DNA of 64,000 nucleotides from Hydrogenophaga sp. IBVHS2 (GCF_002127215.1 NZ_NFUT01000001.1:919095-983094), one strand, 5' to 3'; counted from the stretch's first letter, positions 1-10,914 are shown. The notes: generated from the letters alone by a model not told the origin. Numbers and translations: made by a program.

Positions 1-522
1 CGCGACGCCGCACTGGACAAGACCATCCTCAACCATGCGCTGCTGGCCGGCGCCCTGGAGCTGCTGCCGCAGTCCTGGGCGTCCATGGCCATCATCCCGG
101 TGCAGATCAAGCTGGTGCATGCCATCGGCGTGGCCCACGGCGTGACGCTGGACCAGGGGCACATCAAGGAATTCCTGGCCGCTGCCGGGGTGGGCATGAC
201 CTCGCAGTACCTGGAACAGTTCGGCCGCAAGCTGCTGGGCGGCCTGCTGGGCAAGGCGGCGGGGCGGACCGCCGGACGCGTCGGCGGGGCGGCCACCGGC
301 ATGGCCATGTCGTTTGCCACCACCTATGCACTGGGCCAGGTGGCCCGGCGCTACTACGCCGGGGGGCGGACCATGAACACCGCCGTGCTGCGGGACACCT
401 TCCAGAACCTGCTGGGTCCGGCCCGCGACCTGCAGACCCGCTACCTGCCCCAGATCCGCGAGAAGGCGGCCACGCTGGATGCCGGGCAGATCATGAACCT
501 GGTGCGCAACCCGGTGCGCTGA
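1..522 (+). CDS. DUF697/YcjF-like protein, 5' end missing
   Basis: The frame is open from the first base, so this is the C-terminal 173 residues of a longer protein. An internal ATG lies at 85, but the sequence before it (RDAALDKTILNHALLAGALE) reads as protein, so that is not the true start. The stretch around PVQIKLVHAIG and GHIKEFLAAAGVG, followed by a glycine/alanine-rich hydrophobic segment (about residues 70-115), matches my memory of the DUF697 (YcjF-related) membrane-associated family, sometimes found next to or fused to GTPases. Its function is not known. The final third is basic and looks soluble. The family call is by pattern memory, without a search. Confidence 0.6.
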   Translation, partial: RDAALDKTILNHALLAGALELLPQSWASMAIIPVQIKLVHAIGVAHGVTLDQGHIKEFLAAAGVGMTSQYLEQFGRKLLGGLLGKAAGRTAGRVGGAATGMAMSFATTYALGQVARRYYAGGRTMNTAVLRDTFQNLLGPARDLQTRYLPQIREKAATLDAGQIMNLVRNPVR

Positions 523-540
523 CGTCAGCCCTCGGCGGTA

Positions 541-969
541 TCAGCCTTTGGGCTGGTGATCGATCGACGCCGAGTTCATGCAGTAGCGCAGACCGGTGGG
601 TGCCGGGCCGTCCTCGAACACGTGCCCCAGGTGGGCGCCGCACTGGCTGCACACGGTTTCCACCCGCACCATGCCGTGGCTGCGGTCCACCCGCTCGGTG
701 ATGGCGCCGGGTATGGCCTTCCAGAAGCTCGGCCAGCCGCAGCCGGCGTCGAACTTGGTGCCGGCGTCGAACAGGTGGTTGCCGCAGCAGATGCAGTGGT
801 AGCTGCCGTCGGCCCAGATCTGCTCGTACTTGCCGGTGAAAGGCCGCTCGGTGTAGGCCCGGCGCGTGATCTCGAAGGCCCCGGGCTCGGCGCCCTTGGC
901 GGCCAGCAGTTCGCGCCATTCGGCATCGGATTTCTGGATGGGGAAGTCGGGGGTGTCCGGGTGTGTCAT
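541..969 (-). CDS. msrB: Peptide-methionine (R)-S-oxide reductase MsrB
   Basis: MsrB reduces the R form of methionine sulfoxide in proteins, using thioredoxin as reductant. The 142-residue product is full length and has no signal peptide, so it should be cytoplasmic. Two CxxC pairs (CICC and CSQC) would hold the structural zinc. The catalytic cysteine lies in [10 protein letters not shown] near the C-terminus, and GCGWPSFW is a family signature. The start ATG at 969 lies only 19 bases after the stop of selO on the same strand, so the two are probably co-transcribed as a redox-repair pair. The identification is secure. Confidence 0.96.
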   Translation of the reverse strand: MTHPDTPDFPIQKSDAEWRELLAAKGAEPGAFEITRRAYTERPFTGKYEQIWADGSYHCICCGNHLFDAGTKFDAGCGWPSFWKAIPGAITERVDRSHGMVRVETVCSQCGAHLGHVFEDGPAPTGLRYCMNSASIDHQPKG

Positions 970-988
970 GGCAAGCCTCAGGGGTTGA

Positions 989-2467
989 TCAGGATGAGCA
1001 GCTGATTTCGATGCCGGCGGCCCAGTCCGGGGGCAGGGCGGCCAGATCGTCTTCGCCTGATCGTTCGTCGAACGGCGCCTGCAAAGCTTTCAGCAGGCGC
1101 TGCACTTCGGAGAAATCGCCCTCGCGGGCACGGCGGATCGCGATTTCGGCCAGGTGGTTGCGCAGCACGATGCGCGGGTTGGTGCGCTGCATCTGCGCCC
1201 GCGTGGCGGCGGCATCGAAGCCGGGCTGGGCCTGCAGGCGCTCACGCCACCGTGCGGCCCAGGCATCGAAGGCTTCGCGCTGCAGGAACAGGTCGCGCAC
1301 CGGCTCCAGCGGGCCGTCGGCGGCATCGCTCAGGCGGCGGAACAGCACGGTGAAGTCCACCGCGTCCCGGGCCATGAGCTGCATCAGGTCCTCGACCAGC
1401 ACCTCGTCGCCGGGCTGCACGGTGTTCAGGCCCAGCTTGGCGCCCATGCGGCGCTGCAGGGCGGCCAGGAACAGCGTCTTGTAGGGCTCCAGGGCGTCCA
1501 GCGCCTGCTGCTGGTCGTCCATCAGCGGCAGCAGCGCCTGGCCCAGGCAGAACAGGTTCCAGTAGGCGATGTTGGGCTGGCGGTGGTGGGCGTAGCGGCC
1601 GCCGGTGTCGCTGTGGTTGCAGATGTGGCCCGGGTTGAAGGCATCCAGGAACTGGAAGGGCCCGTAGTCGATGGTCAGGCCCAGGATGCTCATGTTGTCG
1701 GTGTTCATGACCCCGTGGCAGAAGCCCACCGCCTGCCACTGGGCCAGCAGCTCGGCCGTGCGCGCGCTCACCGCCTCCAGCAGGGCCGCGTACGGGTTGC
1801 CGCCGGCTTCGCGGCAGGCCGGGTGGTGGTGGTCGATGACGAAATCGGCCAGTCGGCGCAGTTCGTCGATGCGGCCGGCCGCCGCGAAGTGCTCGAAATG
1901 CCCGAAGCGGACGAAGCTGGGCGCCACGCGGGTGACCACGGCAGCGGTCTCGACCGTCTCGCGCACCACCGGGGCGGGCGATGCGGTCAGGGCCAGCGCC
2001 CGGGTGGTGGGAATGCCCAGGCCGTGCATGGCCTCGCTGCACAGGAATTCGCGGATGGAGCTGCGCAGCACGGCGCGTCCGTCGCCCATGCGGGAATACG
2101 GCGTCAGGCCGGCGCCCTTGAGCTGGAGCTCCTGCGGGCCGGACGGGGTGTCGATCTCGCCCAGCCAGATGGCGCGACCGTCGCCCAGCTGCCCGGCCCA
2201 GTGACCGAACTGGTGGCCGCTGTACACCGTGGCGATCGGCCGGCTGCCGGGGAGCAGGCGGTTGCCGGTGAAGACCTCGGCCGCCTCGGCGCCGGCCATC
2301 CAGTCGGCCGGCAGGCCCAGTTCCTCGGCAAGTCCCGCCGACCAGGCGACCCATTGCGGATCGGGCAGCGGCGTGGGCGGGTTGTCGGTGAAGAAGGCCT
2401 CGCCCAGGTCGGCAAAGCGGTTGCGCCAGACCAGGGTCGGCGAGCGGGTGGGGACAGTCAGGCTCAT
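989..2467 (-). CDS. selO: SelO/YdiU family protein adenylyltransferase
   Basis: SelO is a pseudokinase-fold enzyme that transfers AMP from ATP to serine, threonine or tyrosine of target proteins, and is linked in known systems to redox stress. The frame is open back to 2821, but I chose the ATG at 2467 because the family begins there ([17 protein letters not shown]). This gives 492 residues, the usual length. Visible signatures are [43 protein letters not shown] and [11 protein letters not shown], which cover the nucleotide and metal sites. The protein ends in Cys-Ser-Ser, the cysteine counterpart of the selenocysteine tail in animal SELENOO. It is transcribed toward msrB and divergent from the acyl-CoA ligase. 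Confidence 0.95.
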   Translation of the reverse strand: MSLTVPTRSPTLVWRNRFADLGEAFFTDNPPTPLPDPQWVAWSAGLAEELGLPADWMAGAEAAEVFTGNRLLPGSRPIATVYSGHQFGHWAGQLGDGRAIWLGEIDTPSGPQELQLKGAGLTPYSRMGDGRAVLRSSIREFLCSEAMHGLGIPTTRALALTASPAPVVRETVETAAVVTRVAPSFVRFGHFEHFAAAGRIDELRRLADFVIDHHHPACREAGGNPYAALLEAVSARTAELLAQWQAVGFCHGVMNTDNMSILGLTIDYGPFQFLDAFNPGHICNHSDTGGRYAHHRQPNIAYWNLFCLGQALLPLMDDQQQALDALEPYKTLFLAALQRRMGAKLGLNTVQPGDEVLVEDLMQLMARDAVDFTVLFRRLSDAADGPLEPVRDLFLQREAFDAWAARWRERLQAQPGFDAAATRAQMQRTNPRIVLRNHLAEIAIRRAREGDFSEVQRLLKALQAPFDERSGEDDLAALPPDWAAGIEISCSS

Positions 2468-2615
2468 CCCCCGGATTGTGCGACCCGGGGCCAGACACGC
2501 CGGTGACAGGGTTTCCCCGCCCCTGCGTGGAAGCGGCTGGCTGCACGGTAGGATCGCGGCAGCTCCCCGGGGTACCGGGCGACTTTCCCATACCGACACC
2601 AACAGGAGACTCCCC

Positions 2616-4262
<1,647 letters not shown>

Positions 4263-4271
4263 TCCGTCGGC

Positions 4272-5546
4272 ATGCAGCCAGCCTCCGCCCGCACCGAGCC
4301 GGAGTCCGCCGGGCGACGCCGCTGGCTGGCGGCGGCCGCCCTGGGTGCGGCCGGCGTGGCCTTGCCGGGCTGCGTGCGCAGCGCCGACGTGGTGCGGCTG
4401 GCCTACATCGATCCCCTGTCAGGGCCGGCCGCCGACGTGGGCCGCAACGGCCTGCGCACCTGGCAGTTCCTGGCCGCGCGCCTCAATGAGCAGGAGAACC
4501 CCGCCGGTCTGCGGTTCGAGGTGGCGGGATTCGACAACAAGGGATCGCCCCAGGAATCGCTGCATGCCCTGCGCGCGGCCATCGACCAGGGCTTCCGGGT
4601 GGTGCTGCAGGGCAATGGATCGGGCGTGGCGGCCACCCTGGTCGCCGCCATCGAACGCCACAACGAGCGTTTTCCCCAGCGGGACGTGCTGCTGCTCAAC
4701 TACGCGGCCATGGACCCGGCGCTCACCCGCGAGCGCTGCAGCTTCTGGCATTTCCGCATCGACGCGGACACCGCCATGAAGACCCAGGCGCTGGTCACCT
4801 TCCTGGCCCAGGACACGCCGTGGCGCCGGGTGGCGCTGCTCAACCAGAACTATGCCCATGGTCAGCAGGTGTCGAGCTGGTTCCGTCGCAAGGCCGAGGA
4901 GACGGGGGACGGCCTGAGGGTGGTGTCCGACCAGCTGCACCCGGCCTTCATCCTGCGGGACTTCGCGCCCTGGGTGCGGCAGCTGCGCGACTCCGGCGCG
5001 CAGGTGCTGGTCACCGGCAACTGGGGCGTGGACCTGCGGCGGCTCTTCGACAGCCTCGAGGCCGAGGGCATCGACCTGCCGGTGTTCGGCTACTACACCC
5101 ACCTGCCCGGCATCGCCTCCCGGCTGGTTGCCTACGGGCGGCCGATGCCGGTGTTCCAGGTGGGGTCGAGTCACACCAACCAGCCTGGACGGCTGGGCCT
5201 GCTCATGGAGGCATTCGCCAGGCAACACGAGGAGGATCTCGTGGTGAGTTCGGCCTACGACGGGCTGGTCATGCTGGCCCGGGCCATGGCCCGGGTGGGC
5301 CGAAGCTCGGCCACCGATCTGGCCCGGGAGATGAGCGGCATGCAGTTCGACGGGTTCGACGGTCCGGTGGTCCTGCGATCGGCGGACCATCAGCTGCAGA
5401 AGGGCCTCTACATCAACCGCTGGCAACGCACCGACGCGGTGCACCCGCGGGGTGCCGACGGCACCGACCACACCTTCGCACCGGTGCGCCATTTCGACGG
5501 CGTCGCCGTGAGCCAGCCGGCCCAGTGCGGCATGGTCCGCCGCTAA
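4272..5546 (+). CDS. LIV-type ABC transporter substrate-binding lipoprotein
   Basis: This 424-residue type 1 periplasmic binding protein belongs to the branched-chain amino acid/amide family. The N-terminus has a twin-arginine-like GRRRWLAAAALG followed by a hydrophobic stretch and a lipobox ending in LPGC (Cys about residue 37), so it is probably a Tat-exported lipoprotein. The ligand domain starts at RLAYIDPLSGPAADVG. It is a clear paralogue of the next gene, sharing GFDNK, QGNGS, LNYAA, LLNQNY and TGNWG at matching positions. It begins 9 bases after the ligase stop, so it is in the same transcript. Its substrate is unknown; the context favours an organic acid over an amino acid. Confidence 0.88.
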   Translation: MQPASARTEPESAGRRRWLAAAALGAAGVALPGCVRSADVVRLAYIDPLSGPAADVGRNGLRTWQFLAARLNEQENPAGLRFEVAGFDNKGSPQESLHALRAAIDQGFRVVLQGNGSGVAATLVAAIERHNERFPQRDVLLLNYAAMDPALTRERCSFWHFRIDADTAMKTQALVTFLAQDTPWRRVALLNQNYAHGQQVSSWFRRKAEETGDGLRVVSDQLHPAFILRDFAPWVRQLRDSGAQVLVTGNWGVDLRRLFDSLEAEGIDLPVFGYYTHLPGIASRLVAYGRPMPVFQVGSSHTNQPGRLGLLMEAFARQHEEDLVVSSAYDGLVMLARAMARVGRSSATDLAREMSGMQFDGFDGPVVLRSADHQLQKGLYINRWQRTDAVHPRGADGTDHTFAPVRHFDGVAVSQPAQCGMVRR

Positions 5547-5681
5547 CCGGGCAGACCGCGGAACACCGGTTGCACCCACCGCAGTCTCCAGAGTGATAGA
5601 GGGTAGGGGCATTCCCTGAGGCTCCTGCCACGTGGCCGGGATACCCTGCCGGCTCCACCCCACAACGACAGGAGACACCCC

Positions 5682-6911
5682 ATGCATTTCGCTCTGAAGA
5701 CCGTCGCTGCCGCAGGCATTGCCCTGACCATGGCCAGCGCTTTTGCCCAGAAGGGCGAGACGGTGAAGATCGCGCTGATCGACCCGCAGACCGGCCTCAT
5801 GGGCCCGGTGGGTCTGAACCAGCTTCGCAGCTGGCAGTTCTTCGCCGAGAAGTTCAGCCAGTCCAACCCGGCGGGCGTCAAGTTCGAGGTGGTGGGGTTC
5901 GACAACAAGCTCAGCCCGGCCGAGAGCCTGAACAACTTCAAGGCTGCGCTGGACCAGGGCGTGCGCTACATCGCCCAGGGCAACGGCTCGTCGGTGGCCG
6001 GCGCGCTGGTCGACGCCGTCAACAAGCACAACGAGCGCAACCCGGGCAAGGAGGTGGTGTTCCTGAACTACGCGGCGGTGGACCCCGACCTCACCAACAG
6101 CAAGTGCAGCTACTGGCACTTCCGCTTTGACGCCGACACCTCCATGAAGATGGAGGCCATGACCACCTTCATGAAGGACCAGCCGGACGTCAAGAAGGTC
6201 TACCTGCTCAACCAGAACTATTCGCACGGCCAGCAGGTGGCCAAGTTCGCCAAGGAGAACCTCGCCCGCAAGCGCCCCGACATCCAGATCGTGGGTGAAG
6301 ACCTGCACCCGCTGGCCCAGGTGCGCGATTTCGCGCCCTACATCGCCAAGATCAAGGCCTCGGGTGCCGACACCGTGATCACCGGCAACTGGGGCTCCGA
6401 CCTGGCGCTCATGGTCAAGGCCGCCAACGAAGGTGGCTACAACGGCAAGTTCTTCACCTACTACACCGGCGTGACCGGCACGCCGTCGGCGCTGGGCACC
6501 GGTGGCGAAGGCCGCGTGTACCAGGTCTCCTACCAGCACTACAACATGGGCGGCCAGATGGGTCAGTGGACGGCCGAGTTCCAGAAGCGCTACAAGGACG
6601 ACATGTACACCGGCGCCATCCCGCTGGCCTATCAGGCGGTGAGCGAGGCCATGGCCAAGGCCAAGTCGACCGATCCGGTGAAGGTGGCGGCCGCCATGGA
6701 AGGCCTGAAGTTCAAGGGCTTCAACGGCGAGGTGGAAGTGCGCAAGCTCGACCACCAGCTGCAGCAGCCGCTGTTCATGACGGTGTGGTCCAAGACCGAC
6801 GCCAAGAACCCGTACAGCCCCGAGAACACCGGCATGACGCTCAAGCCGGTGAAGGAATTCCCGTCCTTCATCGCCAGCACGCCGACCAGCTGCCAGATGA
6901 AGCGGCCCTGA
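5682..6911 (+). CDS. LIV-type ABC transporter periplasmic substrate-binding protein
   Basis: This 409-residue LivK-like binding protein has a standard Sec signal peptide that ends near ASAFAQ (residue about 23) and no lipobox. The mature protein starts KGETVKIALIDPQTGLMG and carries the two-lobed periplasmic binding fold of the family. It has its own ribosome site (GGAGA, just before the ATG). It is the partner most likely to serve the LivHMGF genes that follow, while the upstream lipoprotein paralogue may be a second, differently anchored receptor. The 180-base gap after it holds strong hairpins, consistent with higher expression of the binding protein than of the permeases. Confidence 0.9.
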   Translation: MHFALKTVAAAGIALTMASAFAQKGETVKIALIDPQTGLMGPVGLNQLRSWQFFAEKFSQSNPAGVKFEVVGFDNKLSPAESLNNFKAALDQGVRYIAQGNGSSVAGALVDAVNKHNERNPGKEVVFLNYAAVDPDLTNSKCSYWHFRFDADTSMKMEAMTTFMKDQPDVKKVYLLNQNYSHGQQVAKFAKENLARKRPDIQIVGEDLHPLAQVRDFAPYIAKIKASGADTVITGNWGSDLALMVKAANEGGYNGKFFTYYTGVTGTPSALGTGGEGRVYQVSYQHYNMGGQMGQWTAEFQKRYKDDMYTGAIPLAYQAVSEAMAKAKSTDPVKVAAAMEGLKFKGFNGEVEVRKLDHQLQQPLFMTVWSKTDAKNPYSPENTGMTLKPVKEFPSFIASTPTSCQMKRP

Positions 6912-6931
6912 AACTGAGCCCACCCCCGCCG

Positions 6932-6995
6932 CGCTGCGCGCGACCCCCTCGAGGGGGCGGCGCGAGCGGGCCGGCGGAGCCGGTCCCGCCGCGCC
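6932..6995 (+). repeat. GC-rich hairpin intergenic element
   Basis: A 14-base perfect palindrome (CCCCCTCGAGGGGG, 6944-6957) is followed by a second stem (CCGGC GGA GCCGG, 6971-6983, extended by flanking GG/CC). From memory, elements with this layout are common between genes in Comamonadaceae genomes, where they are repeated. Only one copy was noticed in this window. Its effect may be on mRNA ends or stability. Confidence 0.5.
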
Positions 6996-7017
6996 CTGGG
7001 GTCTGACACCTTGCTCC

Positions 7018-7055
7018 GGCAAGATGGTGGGTGATCCCGCTGTCTTGCCCATCCT
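7018..7055 (+). terminator. Stem-loop between binding protein and permease genes
   Basis: GGCAAGA (7018-7024) pairs with TCTTGCC (7043-7049), and an inner GTGGG/CCCGC stem with a TGAT loop extends it. It is followed by a short pyrimidine stretch (CATCCTTTTCTCCC). The T run is weak, so this is more likely a partial terminator or mRNA-protecting hairpin that lets the binding protein be made in excess of LivHMGF. Confidence 0.5.
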
Positions 7056-7090
7056 TTTCTCCCCCACCTCTTTCTGCCTGAAAGGCTTCC

Positions 7091-8113
7091 ATGGAGTTCT
7101 TCATCATCTCCATGCTCAACGGCGTCAGCTATGGGCTGCTGCTGTTCATGCTCAGCTCCGGGCTGACGCTGATCTTCAGCATGATGGGCGTGCTCAACTT
7201 CGCGCACGCCAGCTTCTACATGGTGGGGGCCTATCTGGGCTTCACGCTGTCCAAATGGGTGGGCTTCTGGCCGGCGCTCATCGTGGCGCCGCTGGTGGTG
7301 GGCGCCCTGGGGGCGCTGTTCGAGCGGCTGACGCTGCGCAAGGTGCACAAGTTCGGGCATGTGCCCGAACTGCTGGTGACCTTCGGCCTGTCCTACATCA
7401 TCCTGGAGCTGGTGCAGCTGATCTGGGGCCGCACCGCGGTGGAGTTCCCGCCGCCGGACATCCTCAAGGGGCCGGCCTTCACCCTGGCCCACCTGGCCGA
7501 CGATTCGCTGCGCCTCTTCTGGGGCCAGGCGCCGATGGAGGTCTGCGCAGCGGCCGGCACCATCTGCTCGCCGTTCCCGGCCACGCGCGGCTTCATGATG
7601 CTGGTGGCCCTGCTGATGCTGGTGGCCCTGTGGCTGCTGCTCACCCGCACCCGCATCGGCCTGGTGATCCAGGCCGCACTCACCCACCCCGAGACGGTGG
7701 AGACCCTGGGCCACAACGTGCCGCGGGTCTTCATGCTCGTGTTCGGTGCCGGCACCGGTCTGGCCGGCCTGGCCGGCGTGATCGGCGGCAGCACCTTCGT
7801 CACCGAGCCGGCCATGGCGGCCACCGTGGGCTCGGTCATCTTCGTGGTGGTGGTGGTCGGCGGCATGGGCTCGCTCTCGGGTGCGTTCCTGGCCTCGCTG
7901 CTCATCGGCATCATCCAGACCTTTGCCGTGGCCATGGACCATTCCCTGGTCAGCGTGGCCCAGCAGCTGGGCCTGCAGCTGTCGGAGGGCCTGCGCAACA
8001 ACTCGGTGCTCAAGCTGACCCTGTCGCAGGTGGCCCCGATCCTGCCGTACCTGTTCCTGGTGCTCATCCTCATCTTCCGGCCCAAGGGCCTTCTCGGCAC
8101 CCGTGAAGGCTGA
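7091..8113 (+). CDS. livH: Branched-chain-type ABC transporter permease LivH
   Basis: This inner-membrane permease of a high-affinity LIV-type importer is 340 residues, almost all hydrophobic, with about eight membrane segments. It starts MEFFIISMLNGVSYGLLLFM, and the cytoplasmic coupling loop lies around residues 190-215 (TRIGLVIQAALTHPETVETL). LivH proteins are usually about 300 residues. The extra length is a loop around residues 120-165 (GPAFTLAHLADDSLRLFWG and following) that carries two cysteines and should face the periplasm. It is followed after 6 bases by livM. The family is certain, the transported compound is not. Confidence 0.93.
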   Translation: MEFFIISMLNGVSYGLLLFMLSSGLTLIFSMMGVLNFAHASFYMVGAYLGFTLSKWVGFWPALIVAPLVVGALGALFERLTLRKVHKFGHVPELLVTFGLSYIILELVQLIWGRTAVEFPPPDILKGPAFTLAHLADDSLRLFWGQAPMEVCAAAGTICSPFPATRGFMMLVALLMLVALWLLLTRTRIGLVIQAALTHPETVETLGHNVPRVFMLVFGAGTGLAGLAGVIGGSTFVTEPAMAATVGSVIFVVVVVGGMGSLSGAFLASLLIGIIQTFAVAMDHSLVSVAQQLGLQLSEGLRNNSVLKLTLSQVAPILPYLFLVLILIFRPKGLLGTREG

Positions 8114-8119
8114 ACTCCC

Positions 8120-9412
8120 ATGAACACGACCGTTCGCCCGGCCCCGGGCTTCAACCGCAACCGCTGGATCATCTGGTCCTCGTTCGCCCTGCTGCTGGCG
8201 GTGGCGCCGCTGCTGTTCAGCAGCAACCTGTCCATGACCATGCTGTCGCAGATGGGCATCGCCATCATCGCCTGCCTGTCCTACAATATCCTGCTCGGGC
8301 AGGGCGGCATGCTGAGCTTCGGTCATGCCGTCTACACCGGCCTGGGCTCCTACATGGCCATGCATGCGCTCAATGCGGCGGCGGGCGGCCAGCTGGCCAT
8401 TCCGGTGTCCATGATCCCGCTGGTGGGCGGCGTGGCCGGGTTGTTCTTTGCCATGCTGTTCGGCTACGTGACCACCAAGAAGGCCGGCACGCCGTTTGCC
8501 ATGATCACCCTGGGCATGGCCGAGCTGGTGTTCGCCATGTCGCTCATGTTCTCCGAGTTCTTCGGGGGCGAGGCCGGCGTGTCGGGCAACCGGGTGGTGG
8601 GCGAAGCGTTCTTCGGCATCACCTTCGGGCCGCCGCGTCAGGTGTATTACCTGATCGCCGTCTACACCTTCATCTGCGTGGGCCTGATGTACGCCTTCAC
8701 CCGCACGCCGCTGGGCCGCATCCTGAACGCGGTGCGCGACAACCCCGAGCGGGTGGAGTTCATCGGCTACAACACCCAGAAGGTGCGCTACCTGGCCTTC
8801 ATGATCGCCGGCTTCTTTGCCGGCGTGGCGGGCGGTCTGGCCACGCTCAACTTCGAGATCGTCACCGCCGAGGTGGTGGGTGCGGCGCGCTCCGGTGCCT
8901 ACCTGCTGTTCACCTTCCTGGGCGGGGCCACCTTCTTCTTCGGCCCCATCATCGGCGGGGTGCTGATGGTGCTGGCGTCCGTCCTGCTGTCCGAGCTGAC
9001 CAAGGCCTGGCTGCTGTACCTGGGCCTGATCTTCCTGTTCATGGTGATGTACGCCCCGGGCGGCGTGGCCAGCCTCATCATGATGAATGTGCGGGTGGCC
9101 GCCCACGGCCTTCTGGGCCGGCTGTGGAGCAGCTATGTGGTGCTGGGTGTGCTGGGCCTGCTGATGCTGGCCGGCTTCGGCGCACTGGTGGAGATGATGT
9201 ACCACCTGCAGCTCAATGCCGGCACCGGCACCGCGCTGAGCTACCTGGGCCTGCAGCTGGATGCAGGCAGCGCCGCCAGCTGGATCGCTTCCACCGCCGT
9301 GGCCCTGGTGGCCCTCGGCCTGTTCGAGTGGGTGCGCCGCCGCTTCCTCAAGGTCTGGAACGAGGTGCAGGTCATCATCGAGCAACGAACCGCCCCGAAG
9401 GAGGGCGCATGA
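8120..9412 (+). CDS. livM: Branched-chain-type ABC transporter permease LivM
   Basis: This second permease subunit, 430 residues, should pair with LivH in the inner membrane. Ten or so hydrophobic segments can be seen. The signature GQGGMLSFGHAVYTGLGSYM is at residues about 57-76, and the coupling loop TRTPLGRILNAVRDNPERVE at about 194-213. The C-terminal 100 residues are an extra hydrophobic extension ending in a basic stretch (EWVRRRFLKVWNEV). The stop overlaps the livG start (ATGA at 9409-9412), which implies translational coupling. Confidence 0.93.
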   Translation: MNTTVRPAPGFNRNRWIIWSSFALLLAVAPLLFSSNLSMTMLSQMGIAIIACLSYNILLGQGGMLSFGHAVYTGLGSYMAMHALNAAAGGQLAIPVSMIPLVGGVAGLFFAMLFGYVTTKKAGTPFAMITLGMAELVFAMSLMFSEFFGGEAGVSGNRVVGEAFFGITFGPPRQVYYLIAVYTFICVGLMYAFTRTPLGRILNAVRDNPERVEFIGYNTQKVRYLAFMIAGFFAGVAGGLATLNFEIVTAEVVGAARSGAYLLFTFLGGATFFFGPIIGGVLMVLASVLLSELTKAWLLYLGLIFLFMVMYAPGGVASLIMMNVRVAAHGLLGRLWSSYVVLGVLGLLMLAGFGALVEMMYHLQLNAGTGTALSYLGLQLDAGSAASWIASTAVALVALGLFEWVRRRFLKVWNEVQVIIEQRTAPKEGA

Positions 9413-10206
9413 ACACGGCAACCACCCCGGCGGGCAATGTCCCGGCCATCGAACTGCGCGACCTGCGCAAGAGCTTCGGCAAGACCGACATCATCCGCGG
9501 CGCCAATCTGGTGGTGCAGCCCGGCGAGCGGGTGGCCATCATCGGCCCCAACGGCGCCGGCAAGTCCACGCTGTTCAACCTGATCTCGGGCCGGTTCGGG
9601 CCCAGCAGCGGCGAGATTCTGCTCAACGGCCAGCGCATCGACGGCATGATGCCGTTCGAGATCAACCGCATGGGCCTGTCACGCAGCTTCCAGATCACCA
9701 ACATCTTTCCCAAGCTCAGCGTGTTCGAGAACCTGCGCTGCGGCGTGCTCTGGAGCCTGGGCTACCGCTACACGCTGTTCCGCTTCCTGGCCGGCCTGCA
9801 CGATGCCAACGAACGCGCCGAACAGCTCATGCGCGACATCCGCCTGGACCGCAAGCGCGATGTGCTGGCCATGAACCTCACCTATGCCGAGCAGCGCGCG
9901 CTGGAGATCGGCATCACGATCGCCGGCGGTGCACAGGTGATCCTGCTGGACGAACCCACCGCCGGCATGAGCAAGAGCGAGACGGCGCGCTTCATCGAGC
10001 TCATCCGCGAGGTCACGGTGGGCAAGACGCTGCTCACGGTGGAGCACGACATGGGCGTGGTGTTCGGTCTGGCCGACCGGATTGCGGTGGTGGTGTACGG
10101 CGAGGTGATCGCCTGCGACACGCCCGATGCGGTGCGCGCCAACCCGCGCGTGCAGGAGGCCTATCTCGGCTCGGTGCTGGCCGACCAACAGGCCGCCGGC
10201 CACTGA
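9409..10206 (+). CDS. livG: LIV-type ABC transporter ATPase LivG
   Basis: This is one of the two cytoplasmic ATPases of the importer, 265 residues. I chose the ATG at 9409 because it overlaps the livM stop and the family N-terminus starts there; the frame is open upstream only as a shadow of livM. Walker A is GPNGAGKST (residues about 47-55), the signature region is NLTYAEQRALEIG, and Walker B is VILLDEPTAGMS followed by the H-loop in TVEHDMGVV. All catalytic residues are present. It would form a heterodimer with LivF, which has an altered Walker A. Confidence 0.93.
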   Translation: MNTATTPAGNVPAIELRDLRKSFGKTDIIRGANLVVQPGERVAIIGPNGAGKSTLFNLISGRFGPSSGEILLNGQRIDGMMPFEINRMGLSRSFQITNIFPKLSVFENLRCGVLWSLGYRYTLFRFLAGLHDANERAEQLMRDIRLDRKRDVLAMNLTYAEQRALEIGITIAGGAQVILLDEPTAGMSKSETARFIELIREVTVGKTLLTVEHDMGVVFGLADRIAVVVYGEVIACDTPDAVRANPRVQEAYLGSVLADQQAAGH

Positions 10207-10218
10207 ACGGAGACACCC

Positions 10219-10914
10219 ATGCTCGACATCCAGGACCTTCACGCCTACTACGGCAAGAGCCACGTGCTGCACGGCGTCACCCTGACGGTGAAGCCCGGCG
10301 AGATCGTGGCCCTGCTGGGCCGCAACGGCTCGGGTCGCTCCACCACGGCCAAGGCCATCATGGGCCTGGTGGAATGCCAGGGCCGCATCCGCTTCAAGAA
10401 CCAGGACATCCTGGGCAAAAAACCGTTCGAGATCGCCCACCTCGGCCTGGGCCATGTGCCCGAGAACCGCGACATCTTCCCCAAGCTCACGGTGCACCAG
10501 AACCTGCTGCTGGGCCAGAAAGGCAAGGGCACCGGCTCGCGCTGGGGCTTCGACGACATGTACGCCATGTTCCCGCGCCTGAAGGAGCGGCAGCACACCG
10601 AGGCCGGCGTGCTCTCGGGCGGCGAGCAGCAGATGCTCACCCTGTGCCGCACCCTCATGGGCGACCCCGACCTCATCATCATCGACGAGCCCACCGAAGG
10701 CCTGGCGCCCAAGATCGTGGAGCTGGTGGCCGAATACCTGCAGCGCCTCAAGGCCCGGGGCATCTCGGTGCTGCTGATCGAGCAGAAGCTGACCATCGCC
10801 ATGAGCATCTCGGACAGGGCGCTGGTCATGGGCCATGGCAGCATCGTGTTCGAGGGCACGCCCGAGGACCTGCGCAACGACCCGGTCACCCGAAAAGAAT
10901 GGCTTGAGGTCTGA
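10219..10914 (+). CDS. livF: LIV-type ABC transporter ATPase LivF
   Basis: This is the second ATPase, 231 residues and normal length. Walker A reads GRNGSGRST (residues about 34-42): the nearly invariant lysine is arginine (CGC codon, around 10335). The signature LSGGEQQML, Walker B LIIIDEPTEGLAP and the H-loop region LLIEQKLT are otherwise normal. A GGAGA ribosome site lies before the ATG. It closes the transporter operon, and the next gene has its own promoter-like region. The lysine change may reduce ATP hydrolysis at one site of the LivG-LivF dimer. Confidence 0.92.
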   Translation: MLDIQDLHAYYGKSHVLHGVTLTVKPGEIVALLGRNGSGRSTTAKAIMGLVECQGRIRFKNQDILGKKPFEIAHLGLGHVPENRDIFPKLTVHQNLLLGQKGKGTGSRWGFDDMYAMFPRLKERQHTEAGVLSGGEQQMLTLCRTLMGDPDLIIIDEPTEGLAPKIVELVAEYLQRLKARGISVLLIEQKLTIAMSISDRALVMGHGSIVFEGTPEDLRNDPVTRKEWLEV

